A stretch of 64,000 nt of DNA from Streptomyces sp. C10-9-1 (GCF_024497955.1 NZ_JANHKP010000014.1:171616-235615), one strand, 5' to 3'. Positions 54,580 through 62,679 are shown, numbered from the stretch's first letter. The notes: a model not told the origin generated them from the sequence alone. Made by a program: numbers and translations.

Positions 54580-54619
54580 CCCGGGCGGCGGATGCTTGGC
54601 GGTATCGAGGCCGCCCGGG
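54580..54619. other. Hairpin between spdD and repSA
   Basis: CCCGGGCGGC (54580-54589) pairs with GCCGCCCGGG (54610-54619) around a 20-nt loop. It could attenuate transcription into repSA or be part of the replication origin. Neither role is demonstrated. Confidence 0.45.
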
Positions 54620-54625
54620 GGCCGG

Positions 54626-54961
54626 TCAGCGGCGGCGCTTGTTCGGGGACGTGAGCAGCGAGCGGACGACGACCGCGCAGACGGCGACCGAGGCCGCGGT
54701 GACGGCGGTCGCGAGCAGCATCGAGACCAGGACCGTGCCGACGACCAGGACCACGGCGGTGCCGGCGCCGACGACGGCGAGGACGCTGCCGGGCGTGATC
54801 TGGACGGCGGGCCGGGCGGTCGGGACGATCGGGGCCGCGGCCGGGGCCGGGGCCGGGGCCATGGTCTGCGGCGTGGGCTCCACAGCGGTCGGCCGGACGA
54901 CGGCGGGCGGCGCGGTGACGCCGACCGGGGTCGGCATGGTGGGGATCTTGGGGCGGAGCAT
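54626..54961 (-). CDS. Spread protein SpdD
   Basis: A 111-residue protein of the SpdD type found in conjugative actinomycete elements. A Pro/Thr-rich N-terminal half (MLRPKIPTMPTPVGVTAPPA) is followed by two hydrophobic helices (SVLAVVGAGTAVVLVVGTVL, then LLATAVTAASVAVCAVVV) and a basic end, LLTSPNKRRR. AGGAG lies nine bases upstream of ATG 54961. Spd proteins help intramycelial spreading of the element after transfer. Confidence 0.85.
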   Translation of the reverse strand: MLRPKIPTMPTPVGVTAPPAVVRPTAVEPTPQTMAPAPAPAAAPIVPTARPAVQITPGSVLAVVGAGTAVVLVVGTVLVSMLLATAVTAASVAVCAVVVRSLLTSPNKRRR

Positions 54962-55005
54962 GGGTGGTTCTCCTTTCCAGGCGGTGCGGATCCGTACGGG
55001 TCGGG

Positions 55006-55164
55006 TCACTCTGAGACGGCGGCGTCGATGACGGGGGCCAGGAGGCTGTCGGCGAGGAGGAAGCCGCCGAGGAGGAGCACGGCGACGAGCCACCAGGGCG
55101 GGCGGATCAGCTTGATGCCGAGGGCGCCGACGACGAGGAGGGTGAACCAGAGCGGGACGTCCAC
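55006..55164 (-). CDS. Small membrane protein of the spread operon
   Basis: A 52-residue protein: VDVPLWFTLLVVGALGIKLI, then RPPWWLVAVLLLGGFLLADS and a short acidic end, AVSE. It has two TM helices with a basic kink. The start is GTG 55164 with GGAGA nine bases upstream. It fills the gap between spdD and the spdB-type gene in the same direction, with tight spacing, as small Spd genes do in pSAM2-like elements. No named family was recognised. Confidence 0.7.
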   Translation of the reverse strand: MDVPLWFTLLVVGALGIKLIRPPWWLVAVLLLGGFLLADSLLAPVIDAAVSE

Positions 55165-55177
55165 GGACGGTCTCCGT

Positions 55178-55372
55178 TCAGCCGGTGGGGCGGCAGCGGT
55201 GGGTGCGGGCGGCGAGCTGGGCGGCCGAGGAGCTGGAGTAGTCGGCGGACCAGCCGCAGCGGTCGGCGGTGCAGACGGCCGCGTACTTGGTGCGTCCGTG
55301 GCGGTCGCGGTGGGTGCCGATCTGCACGGGGCCGATGCACATCAGGGAGTGGAAGTGGTCGCGGGCGGACAT
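55178..55372 (-). CDS. Mobile element transfer protein (SpdB-type, short)
   Basis: A 64-residue protein, MSARDHFHSLMCIGPVQIGT followed by HRDRHGRTKYAAVCTADRCG and WSADYSSSSAAQLAARTHRC. The Cys/His pattern (C-x4-C at the centre, H-x-C at the end) may bind zinc. This short protein is a regular member of pSAM2-type transfer regions. It lies 13 bp upstream of the small membrane gene. Confidence 0.85.
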   Translation of the reverse strand: MSARDHFHSLMCIGPVQIGTHRDRHGRTKYAAVCTADRCGWSADYSSSSAAQLAARTHRCRPTG

Positions 55373-55375
55373 CGC

Positions 55376-55552
55376 TCAGATCTCCCGGGTGAAGTCGTCG
55401 GCGTGCTCCAGCAGCCACTGGCGAATCTCGGCCGACTCGTACTCGTCGGCGGCGAGGATCACCGGCTCGGCCAGCGCCATGGCGTCGACCAGAAGGTTGT
55501 TCCGGGTGAGTTCAGCGGCGCGCTCCAAGGCGCGTCGGGTCGAGTCACGCAT
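55376..55552 (-). CDS. Small helical protein of the spread operon
   Basis: A 58-residue acidic, probably all-helical protein: MRDSTRRALERAAELTRNNL, then LVDAMALAEPVILAADEYES and AEIRQWLLEHADDFTREI. It starts at ATG 55552 with GGAG ten bases upstream. It is packed between the spdB2-type gene (14 bp away) and the short transfer protein (3 bp). I do not recognise a family; the position supports a real gene. Confidence 0.7.
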   Translation of the reverse strand: MRDSTRRALERAAELTRNNLLVDAMALAEPVILAADEYESAEIRQWLLEHADDFTREI

Positions 55553-55566
55553 GGCTTGTCTGCTCC

Positions 55567-56226
55567 TCAGGCGAGTTGGGCGGCGATGGCGTCGGCCATG
55601 GGGACGGGGACGCCGAGACGGGCACGGAGGGAGTCGGTGTCGATGGGGGAGCCCGTACGGGCGTGGTGGTCGGCGGCGACCTTGCGGGCGTGCTCGACGA
55701 GCGCGGCCGGGACGGCGGGAGCAGGCTCGGGCGCCGGGGCGAGAAGGGCGGGCACGTCGATTGGCTCGCTCTCCACCTGAGTCACGGGCCCGGCGTCCCC
55801 GCTGTCCTCCGTCTCGGGTACGTCCTCCGGCTCCGCAGGCTCCGGCTCGACAGCCGGGGCAGGGACAGGCGCGGAATGGGCAAGCAGCGTTCCTCCGAGG
55901 AAGGCGACCGCGGGCCATCCGGCGACACCGAAGCGCAGCCAGGCGGGCGGGTCGGCGAGGTCGAGGAAGCCGGCGGTGGCGACGTTGGCGCCGAGCGAGG
56001 CGAAGAGCGAGACCAGGAACCAGCACCAGGCGAGCCGGGACGAGCCGTCCGCGCGGAGTCGGCGCCAGGCGGCGACCAGGAGCAGGTCGACGGAGACCGG
56101 GTAGGCCCACGCCTTCCATCCGGTCTGCCCGGCAGCGGCGGCCAGGTCGTGCAGGTGGGCGAAGGACAGCGCCCCTGCGATCAGGGCTTGGACCAGCACG
56201 GCGTCGACGCGGAGCTTGCTGGTCAT
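55567..56226 (-). CDS. SpdB2-like membrane spread protein (DUF2637)
   Basis: A 219-residue protein. Residues 1-115 form four TM helices of the DUF2637 type (LVQALIAGALSFAHLHDLAA, then GWKAWAYPVSVDLLLVAAWR and LAWCWFLVSLFASLGANVAT). An acidic Pro/Glu-rich linker follows (about 118-165). A C-terminal HTH-like segment completes it: VAADHHARTGSPIDTDSLRA and RLGVPVPMADAIAAQL. AAGGAGGTG precedes ATG 56226. Spd proteins are thought to form or gate septal pores for plasmid spreading. Confidence 0.87.
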   Translation of the reverse strand: MTSKLRVDAVLVQALIAGALSFAHLHDLAAAAGQTGWKAWAYPVSVDLLLVAAWRRLRADGSSRLAWCWFLVSLFASLGANVATAGFLDLADPPAWLRFGVAGWPAVAFLGGTLLAHSAPVPAPAVEPEPAEPEDVPETEDSGDAGPVTQVESEPIDVPALLAPAPEPAPAVPAALVEHARKVAADHHARTGSPIDTDSLRARLGVPVPMADAIAAQLA

Positions 56227-56314
56227 AACGGCACCTCCTTGGTGGGCGTTTCGGGCATGGCGGGGGTAGGGACGTGGCACGAGGAGGCCGCGCCGGCCAG
56301 GAGAGCGGGAAGCC

Positions 56315-57670
56315 TCAGGGAGTCGCCGGGGCCGCCGGGGCCGGAATGGCCACGGGCACAGCGAGCGAGGCGAGGACCGGCCGGAACGCGTCGAGCGCGG
56401 GCAGGTCCGGGGTCAGGTGGGCGTGCTTGTTGCAGGCGTCCGCGGCGGCGCGGAGCGAGGTGTGGGGCGTCCGGATGCGGGACCAGCCGCCCGACGCGTC
56501 GCCGGTGATGGCGAGGCCAGGAGCGGAGACGGGGATCTGGACGGTGGCGAGGACGGCGTCCGGCGCGATGTCGCCGAAGGCCATGTTGGCGCTGGTCTCG
56601 TCGTTGACGCGGTGAGCGGTACGGACGCTGAGCTGGGCGCGGAGCATGGTGATGCCCTTGCCGAGTTCGGAGCCGAAGCGCTGCCCGCAGATCTCCAGGT
56701 AGATGCCGGCGGCGCGGCCGAGCTGGGCGAGCCGGGCGAGGGCGGTGATGATCCGGTCGCGCCGCTTCTCCTCGTCCTTCGTGGCGAAGAGCGCGAGTTC
56801 GGCGACCTCGTCCACGAGGAGGACGATGGGAACGGGGCGGAGGTGGTCGGGGAGGTCCCAGATGTCGGCGGCGATGTCGGCGTCCGGGGTGTCGGCGGTG
56901 ATGCGTTGTTCGGCGCGGATGAGTTGGTAGACGTCCTCCATGTGCGAGATGAGGGAATCGAGCAGGTCGGCGGCGGTGTCGGGGTTGTCGGCCAGCGCGG
57001 AGAACCGCCGGGCCAGAGGGAACAGCTCCACCCCTTGCTTGCAGTCGATCCCGACCAAGGCGACTTCCTGAGCGGCGAGTTCGGCCACCAGATTCCGCTG
57101 GTACACCGACTTCCCCGACTTGGTGGCGCCGATGGTCAGGGCGTGCGGGGTGGTCCGGTAGTCGCGGTAGTGGACGTCTCCGTCCTCGCGGAGGGCGACC
57201 GGCACCAGCATGGTCGAGCGTTCGGCCCGCGCAGGCATCTGAACCCGCCGGAGCACGTCGTATCCGGTCATCCGGAGTTCGACCACGCCGGAGCGGATCT
57301 CCCGCGAGGTGACCCCGAACATGCCGAACGAGTGCCGGAGCCGGTCGCACGAGGCCGCCACGTCGAAGGCGTCCTGTCCGGGCCGGAGCCCCAGACGTAA
57401 GACGAGCCCTGTACGGGTGGGCCGGAGCCGCAGGATGCGCGGCGCCCGCGGTTCGGGGACGGGCCGGTTCGCCATCCGGGCGATGGCGAGACGCCAGCGG
57501 GGCGGCGGAGCGGTGAGCCCGCAGGCGTCCATGACCGCCCGGTACCGGCCGAGGATCCGGCAGGTGGCGAATGTGACGCCGAAGGAGAGCCAGTACCAGG
57601 CGGGCCGCCGCCACCGCAGGAGACCCGCGAGGACGGCGACCAGTACCACGGCGGCGATCAACCACCGCAT
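56315..57670 (-). CDS. FtsK/SpoIIIE-type DNA translocase TraSA
   Basis: A 451-residue motor that alone moves double-stranded element DNA between mycelia. It has one or two N-terminal TM helices (MRWLIAAVVLVAVLAGLLRW and WYWLSFGVTFATCRIL), then the ATPase with Walker A GATKSGKSVYQRN, Walker B VPIVLLVDEVAELALF, and the FtsK-like QLGRAAGIYLEICGQRFGSE. The last 70 residues form a Pro/Ala-rich winged region that probably recognises the clt repeats. Two bases separate its start from the stop of the SCO3933-type gene upstream. Confidence 0.94.
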   Translation of the reverse strand: MRWLIAAVVLVAVLAGLLRWRRPAWYWLSFGVTFATCRILGRYRAVMDACGLTAPPPRWRLAIARMANRPVPEPRAPRILRLRPTRTGLVLRLGLRPGQDAFDVAASCDRLRHSFGMFGVTSREIRSGVVELRMTGYDVLRRVQMPARAERSTMLVPVALREDGDVHYRDYRTTPHALTIGATKSGKSVYQRNLVAELAAQEVALVGIDCKQGVELFPLARRFSALADNPDTAADLLDSLISHMEDVYQLIRAEQRITADTPDADIAADIWDLPDHLRPVPIVLLVDEVAELALFATKDEEKRRDRIITALARLAQLGRAAGIYLEICGQRFGSELGKGITMLRAQLSVRTAHRVNDETSANMAFGDIAPDAVLATVQIPVSAPGLAITGDASGGWSRIRTPHTSLRAAADACNKHAHLTPDLPALDAFRPVLASLAVPVAIPAPAAPATP

Positions 57671-57672
57671 GA

Positions 57673-58029
57673 TCAGGCGGCCTTCGGCATCGAGGCGCTG
57701 GCGGCGAGCGAGGTGACGGCCACGGCCCGGAAGGCGATGCCGTGCCGACGCTGCCCGTTGAACTCGCTCTCCCAGGGCCGGGCGACGAGCCCCGTGATCG
57801 CCACGGGGGTCCCCATGGCCAGGTCGGCGGAGACACCGGTCTCCGGGACGGTCACGCTCAGGATCTCCACCTCGCCGTTGGCCGCGAACATGACGTCCAC
57901 GGTCGACAGCGCGGCCCCGGTCTCGGCGTCCATGGCGCGCTCGCCGGTACGGCGGTCCTTCACCTTGGGCTGCGGGGGCTGGGCCACCATCACGGTGGCG
58001 GCGGAGGTGTCGACGGGAATCTGACGCAT
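57673..58029 (-). CDS. SCO3933-type regulatory protein of the transfer operon
   Basis: A 118-residue protein starting MRQIPVDTSAATVMVAQPPQ with a predicted OB-like beta-rich fold. It is the first gene of the transfer operon, ahead of tra. Proteins of this type sit in the same place in many AICEs and are labelled regulatory, without direct evidence that I know of. Its promoter region contains the two upstream copies of the CATGAGT operator motif. Confidence 0.83.
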   Translation of the reverse strand: MRQIPVDTSAATVMVAQPPQPKVKDRRTGERAMDAETGAALSTVDVMFAANGEVEILSVTVPETGVSADLAMGTPVAITGLVARPWESEFNGQRRHGIAFRAVAVTSLAASASMPKAA

Positions 58030-58063
58030 GAAGATCACTCCTCTAGAAGTGCTGAACTCCTCC

Positions 58064-58079
58064 ACTCATGCACATGAGT
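58064..58079. promoter_or_regulatory. Operator of the transfer operon (KorSA-like site 1)
   Basis: ACTCATG-CA-CATGAGT is a perfect inverted repeat with 7-base arms, 35 bp upstream of the first transfer gene. The CATGAGT half-site recurs at 58101-58118 and at the pif start. Confidence 0.65.
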
Positions 58080-58100
58080 GACATGAAGAAGAGTGCACCA

Positions 58101-58118
58101 CTCCTATACATGAGTCAA
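58101..58118. promoter_or_regulatory. KorSA-like site 2
   Basis: CTCCTATACATGAGTCAA. It shares CTCCT-x-TACATGAGT-x-A with the site at 58969-58987, which overlaps the pif-like start. It probably lies near the -35/-10 of the transfer operon. Confidence 0.6.
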
Positions 58119-58167
58119 CCCGCCCGGACGAAGAAGTCCGAGCGGGCTGGAAGGAGTTGACCGCGCG

Positions 58168-58947
58168 TCAGTCGGCGGCGGGGATCCGGTACTCGAAGAC
58201 GAACTGGTCAGCGGCCATGAGGGTGTCGCAGACCTCGACCACCCGCCCGGTCTTGGTGACGGCGTTCCGCAGCAGGTGAACGACAGGAGCACCAGGGCTC
58301 AACGCCAGCTCGGACGCTTCGGCCTTGGACGCCGGCCGGGCCTGGAGCGTCTCCACGAACTCCTCGAAGACGTGCCCGTCGCCCTCAAGCCGGGCGTAGA
58401 TCCCCCCGGGCCCCGGGTTCTCGGAGAACAGCTCGGGGATGTCCTTCACGACGTCCCACGGCAGGTACGACGAGGCGGTCTCGACGGGCGTCCCGTTCCG
58501 GAAGTACAGCCGCCGCCGGGCCAGCACCTGAGCCCCGGGCTCAACCCCGAGCCGCTCAGCGATCTCCTCGGAAGCCTCCATGGGCCCGATGAACAGCACG
58601 CTCACCTTGGCGGTGGCCCCGGACTGGGCCGACTCGGCCAGATAGGCAGCCTTCCCGCCCCGTCGATGGGACGCCCGGAACCGATCCGACGACCGCAGCC
58701 GCACGGGCGGCCGGTCCTTCACGATCGACCCCTTCCCGTGCCGCGTCTCCACGAGCCCACTGGCCCGCACCTCGACCATCGCCTTGCGAATGGTCCCGCC
58801 GGCGACGCCGTACCGCTCGACAAGCTCGGACTCGCTCGGCACCAGGTCGCCAGGCTTGAGAACTCCGGCCCGGATCTGCTCCACGATCTCGTCGGCGATC
58901 TGGACGTACCGGGGTACCGCTCTGACACCCCCTGCAGTCGTACCCAT
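58168..58947 (-). CDS. korSA: GntR family repressor with UTRA domain (KorSA-like)
   Basis: A 259-residue regulator. The GntR winged HTH is residues 8-75 (YVQIADEIVEQIRAGVLKPG, then DLVPSESELVERYGVAGGTI and RKAMVEVRASGLVETRHGKG). A UTRA ligand domain follows (about 95-255), with AQVLARRRLYFRNGTPVETA and VVHLLRNAVTKTGRVVEVCD. In pSAM2 KorSA represses the transfer activator gene pra. Here the same operator motif is seen before the transfer operon and at the pif-like gene. The start is ATG 58947; GTG 58959 is possible. It is divergent from pif. Confidence 0.88.
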   Translation of the reverse strand: MGTTAGGVRAVPRYVQIADEIVEQIRAGVLKPGDLVPSESELVERYGVAGGTIRKAMVEVRASGLVETRHGKGSIVKDRPPVRLRSSDRFRASHRRGGKAAYLAESAQSGATAKVSVLFIGPMEASEEIAERLGVEPGAQVLARRRLYFRNGTPVETASSYLPWDVVKDIPELFSENPGPGGIYARLEGDGHVFEEFVETLQARPASKAEASELALSPGAPVVHLLRNAVTKTGRVVEVCDTLMAADQFVFEYRIPAAD

Positions 58948-58968
58948 AGACCTCTTCACTCTCCTATG

Positions 58969-58987
58969 CTCCTGTACATGAGTAACA
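58969..58987. promoter_or_regulatory. KorSA-like site 3, overlapping the Pif start codon
   Basis: CTCCTGTACATGAGTAACA. The ATG inside the motif (58978) is the start codon of the Nudix gene. A partial copy, CTCCTATG, precedes it at 58961. Repressor bound here would block both divergent starts. Confidence 0.6.
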
Positions 58988-59436
58988 GCGCCCAGAAGAC
59001 GACGTCAACGCCACTGCACTCCGTGTCCGTCGCGGGCGCAGTCGTACGCGAAGACGGCCGCCTCCTGGCGATCCGCCGAGCCGACAACGGCACCTGGGAA
59101 CTCCCGGGCGGCGTCCTCGAACTCACCGAGTCCCCCGAAGTCGGCGTGACCCGCGAGGTCTGGGAGGAGACAGGCATCCGGGTAGAGGTGGAAGAGCTGA
59201 CCGGCGTCTACAAGAACACCACCCGAGGCGTCGTAGCCCTGGTCTTCCGCTGCAAGCCCGCCGGCGGCGAGGAACGAACTTCCGCCGAGTCGACCGCGGT
59301 CGAGTGGCTCACCCCGGAGGAGATCACCGCCCGCATGACCGAGGTCTACGCGATCCGCCTCCTCGACGCCCTGGACGACAAGGGCCCCCACGTCCGCAGC
59401 CACGACGGCCGCCACCTGCTGAAGAAGTCCGCATGA
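58978..59436 (+). CDS. pif: Nudix hydrolase, Pif-like transfer immunity protein
   Basis: A 152-residue protein with the Nudix box GGVLELTESPEVGVTREVWEETGI (G-x5-E-x7-REVxEExG, with residues about 40-62). In pSAM2 the Nudix protein Pif prevents redundant transfer into cells that already carry the element, and its gene sits next to korSA, as here. The start ATG 58978 has no Shine-Dalgarno sequence; an ATG at 58966 is also in frame. The transcript may be leaderless. It overlaps the next gene by four bases (ATGA). Confidence 0.85.
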   Translation: MSNSAQKTTSTPLHSVSVAGAVVREDGRLLAIRRADNGTWELPGGVLELTESPEVGVTREVWEETGIRVEVEELTGVYKNTTRGVVALVFRCKPAGGEERTSAESTAVEWLTPEEITARMTEVYAIRLLDALDDKGPHVRSHDGRHLLKKSA

Positions 59437-59789
59437 CGAAGCCGAAGCCGCTACACGAGTTCGAGAACGTCAACGACTTCTTGGACCAGGTCCGCCTCCG
59501 CCCAGGCATGTGGCTCCCGGGCGGTTCTCTGACCCACCTGGACTCCATGCTCATCGGCTACCGAGTGGCCATGGCCGTGCACAACGTAGAAGAGGACTTC
59601 CCCTTCTGGACTCCCGGCGAGGACTCCCCCTTCGACCTCTGGCTGAATAAGTGCTCCGGCGCTGCGAGCTCCCTGCGTTGGTCCACACGAATCGAGCGCG
59701 AAGCCGAGGCGATCGGCGCCCCACCTATTGAGCTGTTCTTCACCTTGCTCGACCAGTTCCGCGCCGAGCACCAGCAGCGGGCGCGGTAA
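59433..59789 (+). CDS. Hypothetical protein co-translated with the Nudix gene
   Basis: A 118-residue protein, MTKPKPLHEFENVNDFLDQV, with RLRPGMWLPGGSLTHLDSML in the middle and a helical C-terminus rich in Leu/Phe/Arg. The ATGA overlap with pif means it is translated together with it. No family is recognised; it may be an accessory immunity protein. It is the last gene with the GC-rich codon pattern before the composition drops. Confidence 0.75.
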   Translation: MTKPKPLHEFENVNDFLDQVRLRPGMWLPGGSLTHLDSMLIGYRVAMAVHNVEEDFPFWTPGEDSPFDLWLNKCSGAASSLRWSTRIEREAEAIGAPPIELFFTLLDQFRAEHQQRAR

Positions 59790-60084
59790 GAGTTTCCCTA
59801 CTTCATCAAGGCACCCGCCGCGCACGGCGCGGCGCGCGCGGCCCGTCGCCCGGGCCTGCGCTCCTGTCTCCGCCCCGCTCCAGCCCGGCCGGCACCCGGT
59901 CGCGCACTGAGAAGCCAGGACAGGACCATCGGAGCACCCTTTGCGGACACTTAACCCATATTGCCCCGAATTAGTCTGCCGAGATCGCTCATTCGTGTGA
60001 TACAGACTGCCCCCGACTGCCTTTACGATCTGCTTGGAGACAACTCATCTCGAGCGATCGACAGAGAGCGAACGGTGGCATCAC

Positions 60085-61362
60085 ATGGCGGAGCAAAATT
60101 CACGACCTCAAGCTCACGATCAGAGCCTCTTCACCGTAGAGGAAGATGCCACCGCGAGGCAGTCTCCAATCCTTCTACCTGGTGAGCGAGTTAACTTTCA
60201 AGAGAACATCGACCAGAGAATAGACGAAGCCGCGAAGCACAGGCAAGGCGACTTCCGCATCGTGACGGAACAAGCCCGTTACCAGGTCGCTCAGATTCCC
60301 GACCTAGTGGCCGGGAAAGAATGGAATCTAAACCCAGATTTCCAGCGCCGCCATCGATGGAACCCCGATAAGCAGTCTAGACTCATCGAATCCATCATGC
60401 TTAACGTGCCCATTCCTCCAATCTTCCTTTACGAGGCAGAACTCAGCAAGTTCGAAGTCATGGACGGCCTTCAGCGCCTAACTGCCATCTCTGAGTTCTA
60501 TAAAGACAGCTACACCCTCCGAGATCTCCAGTACTTCCCGCAGCATAACGGTAAGCGCTACTCCGACTTGGATGAAATGTCGCAACGCGGCATCGATCGC
60601 CGCTACCTTAGCGCTGTCATTCTCTTGCATGAAACTGGCGGACCTTCAGGCCGCGAAGCAGATCTACTGAAACAGCTCGTCTTCGAGCGCATCAATAGCG
60701 GTGGCGTAGATCTGACTGCACAGGAATCTCGGAATGCCCTCCTGCCGGGTCCTATGAACCGCCTGTGCCTTGATCTGGCTGAGACGCCTAGCTTTCGCCG
60801 TCTCTGGGGTATTACGACTACGAGCAATGAACAAGACGGCGAAGAGGGCGAATCGTCACCAGAAAGCCACCCCTATTACCGATCGATGTACGACGTCGAA
60901 TTGGTGCTACGTTTCTTCGCATACCGGCAAAGATTGATTGCCGGGTCGCGCAACCCAAGGAATCTGAAACTCTTCCTTGACTCCTACCTCAAGGCTGCGA
61001 ACGGGTACAAGCCCGAGCTTCTGACCAAGCTGGGAGCATTGTTTGTTCAGACCTCTGATCTGGTAGAACAAGTCATGACCCACCGCGCGTTCTGGCTAAA
61101 GCGTTTCCGGAACGGGCAGTGGCAATGGATTGAAGAGCCAGCCATCGTTGCGTACGAACCTCTGATGCTTGCTTTTAGCCAAAGACTCTCACGAAGCACC
61201 GATCTAGTGGATAAACGATTCGCGATCCGTGAAGGGATCGACCGGTTCTACGAAGAAAACGGAGATCGAATCGACGGTCGCAGGGTCAATACTCGCGACC
61301 TAGCCGAGCGCAACAAGCTTTACCTAGGTTTTCTTGACGGCCACTTGGATGGCCGGAGCTGA
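60085..61362 (+). CDS. DUF262 (ParB-like/GmrSD-N type) protein
   Basis: A 425-residue protein of the DUF262 superfamily, which includes the nuclease-related GmrS domain and DndB-like proteins. Its signatures are NPDFQRRHRWNPDKQSRLIE with SIMLNVPIPPIFLYE, the D-G-x-Q-R motif as MDGLQRLTAISEF (D127-R131), and FERINSGGVDLTAQESRNAL (200-219). The rest is helical and lacks the usual DUF1524 HNH C-terminal domain. Codon use and GC are much lower than in the neighbours. ATG 60085 is used; TTG 60034 would add 17 residues. Two bases separate it from the HEPN gene downstream. Confidence 0.88.
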   Translation: MAEQNSRPQAHDQSLFTVEEDATARQSPILLPGERVNFQENIDQRIDEAAKHRQGDFRIVTEQARYQVAQIPDLVAGKEWNLNPDFQRRHRWNPDKQSRLIESIMLNVPIPPIFLYEAELSKFEVMDGLQRLTAISEFYKDSYTLRDLQYFPQHNGKRYSDLDEMSQRGIDRRYLSAVILLHETGGPSGREADLLKQLVFERINSGGVDLTAQESRNALLPGPMNRLCLDLAETPSFRRLWGITTTSNEQDGEEGESSPESHPYYRSMYDVELVLRFFAYRQRLIAGSRNPRNLKLFLDSYLKAANGYKPELLTKLGALFVQTSDLVEQVMTHRAFWLKRFRNGQWQWIEEPAIVAYEPLMLAFSQRLSRSTDLVDKRFAIREGIDRFYEENGDRIDGRRVNTRDLAERNKLYLGFLDGHLDGRS

Positions 61363-61364
61363 GC

Positions 61365-62453
61365 ATGCATGGAATCTTGAAGGCCGCTCTCGCGCGCTTC
61401 GACGAAATCCTCTCAGCCCTGGAGTTCGATGAGAAGCTGCAGTCACTTACAGAGACAAGGGAATCAGCACGAAACTCGGAATGGCGTCGCCTCGTTTACT
61501 CGGGCTCCATCATTAATCTATATGGGTGCCTCGAGCAGTTCGTGGATGACATCATTGCCCGTTACGCATCCCTGTGCGCCACTTTTTTTCCCGAGTACAC
61601 AGACTTGCCCGAGAACATTCAGAAGGCCCATGACAGCCAAGCCCGGCAACTGCTTACCAGGGATAGCGGGGGCCGTCTAGATCGAAACGATATCGATGAG
61701 ATGCTACGCAGTTTGGCGTCATGCCTCGACGGAGCGGAGGACTACACCCTCAGCGGAATTGCGCTCAGCTTCCATGACAGGAACCTTAAAGGCGACATGC
61801 TGTCAGATTTGCTGAGGAGAGTAAACGTAAACTTTAGCGACTCAATCGGTAAGATCGACATCAAGACGCTACAGGATGGACTCCTGTCGGGACTGTACAA
61901 GGATGTCGAAAGCATTCTAGCGGACTTGGTCAGTCGTCGAAATGAAATCGCGCACGGAGACTACGTCGATTTGGCTAGTTCCGACATCCTGACAGCAATC
62001 TGCGAGGTCCTCAAGAAACTAGTCACCGCGATATTCGACGAGATCAGAAAAGCAACCTTCCTGCATCTATCCCCGGCGCTTGTCGGTTACGTCAAGCAGT
62101 ACTACGCGAAGCCAAAGGCTCATATCATCGCTCTAGAGGCCACGGAAATCTCGGTGGGTGACACAGTCTTCGGCATTGAAAAGGGATCGTCACGGTTGCG
62201 TGCAGCAAGAATCCACACTCTCAAGGACGAGGACATTCAAGCGCATTGTCTGGCAAAGGATGCATTGCAAGCAGAGGACGGTTGCATCGGAATGACGCTG
62301 ACGCCGGACGTAATCTTCGTTGGGAAAGTTAGTTCTCTCAGCACAGAGATCTCCGCGCTCCTCGCAGATGCGGAGTTCCTTGATTCCCTTGCCGATGAAA
62401 CGTCAGACGAGCACGACAGCGGTCGACCGCGGGAGACAGCACACACCACCTGA
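61365..62453 (+). CDS. MAE_28990-like HEPN-domain protein, putative RNase effector
   Basis: A 362-residue protein. The N-terminal part (YSGSIINLYGCLEQFVDDII) and the motif SRRNEIAHGDYVD around residue 192 match RiboL-PSP/MAE_28990-type HEPN domains. R192-NEIA-H197 is an Rx4H signature of metal-independent HEPN RNases. A beta-rich C-terminal domain (about 245-345) of unknown nature follows. It lies two bases after the DUF262 stop, so the two genes form one operon. Its AT-rich composition matches the DUF262 gene. It is probably a toxin or defence effector, with DUF262 as sensor or partner. Confidence 0.82.
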   Translation: MHGILKAALARFDEILSALEFDEKLQSLTETRESARNSEWRRLVYSGSIINLYGCLEQFVDDIIARYASLCATFFPEYTDLPENIQKAHDSQARQLLTRDSGGRLDRNDIDEMLRSLASCLDGAEDYTLSGIALSFHDRNLKGDMLSDLLRRVNVNFSDSIGKIDIKTLQDGLLSGLYKDVESILADLVSRRNEIAHGDYVDLASSDILTAICEVLKKLVTAIFDEIRKATFLHLSPALVGYVKQYYAKPKAHIIALEATEISVGDTVFGIEKGSSRLRAARIHTLKDEDIQAHCLAKDALQAEDGCIGMTLTPDVIFVGKVSSLSTEISALLADAEFLDSLADETSDEHDSGRPRETAHTT

Positions 62454-62676
62454 TCAGCACGGCAACTGCATCCTCCTTTGAGGTCATCACCCATCACCGC
62501 TGCCGATGTCAACAACGCCAGACTGCCCCTGGCCCTGGTCGACCTCTCGCCCATAACTGGCAAGCCGCGCAGTCCGTGCAGGGCCCCGACAGCACGAATT
62601 GCGCGGGTGACGTATCCGGTCGATTCCAGGAACAATGCAGTAGGACCAGCAGAGCTCGATCCCTCATTGCATGGTC
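62454..62676. other. Gene-free spacer between the HEPN gene and the IS630 copy
   Basis: About 220 bases of intermediate GC with no recognised gene. Short frames exist on both strands (for example 62478-62723) but none has a family match I can name. It could be the remnant of a gene cut by the insertion. Confidence 0.35.
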
Positions 62677-62679
62677 CTA

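Noticed and set aside
59983..60059. GATCGCTC/GAGCGATC inverted repeat upstream of the DUF262 gene
   Set aside because: Eight-base arms separated by 61 bases are easily found by chance, and no promoter pair was identified with them.
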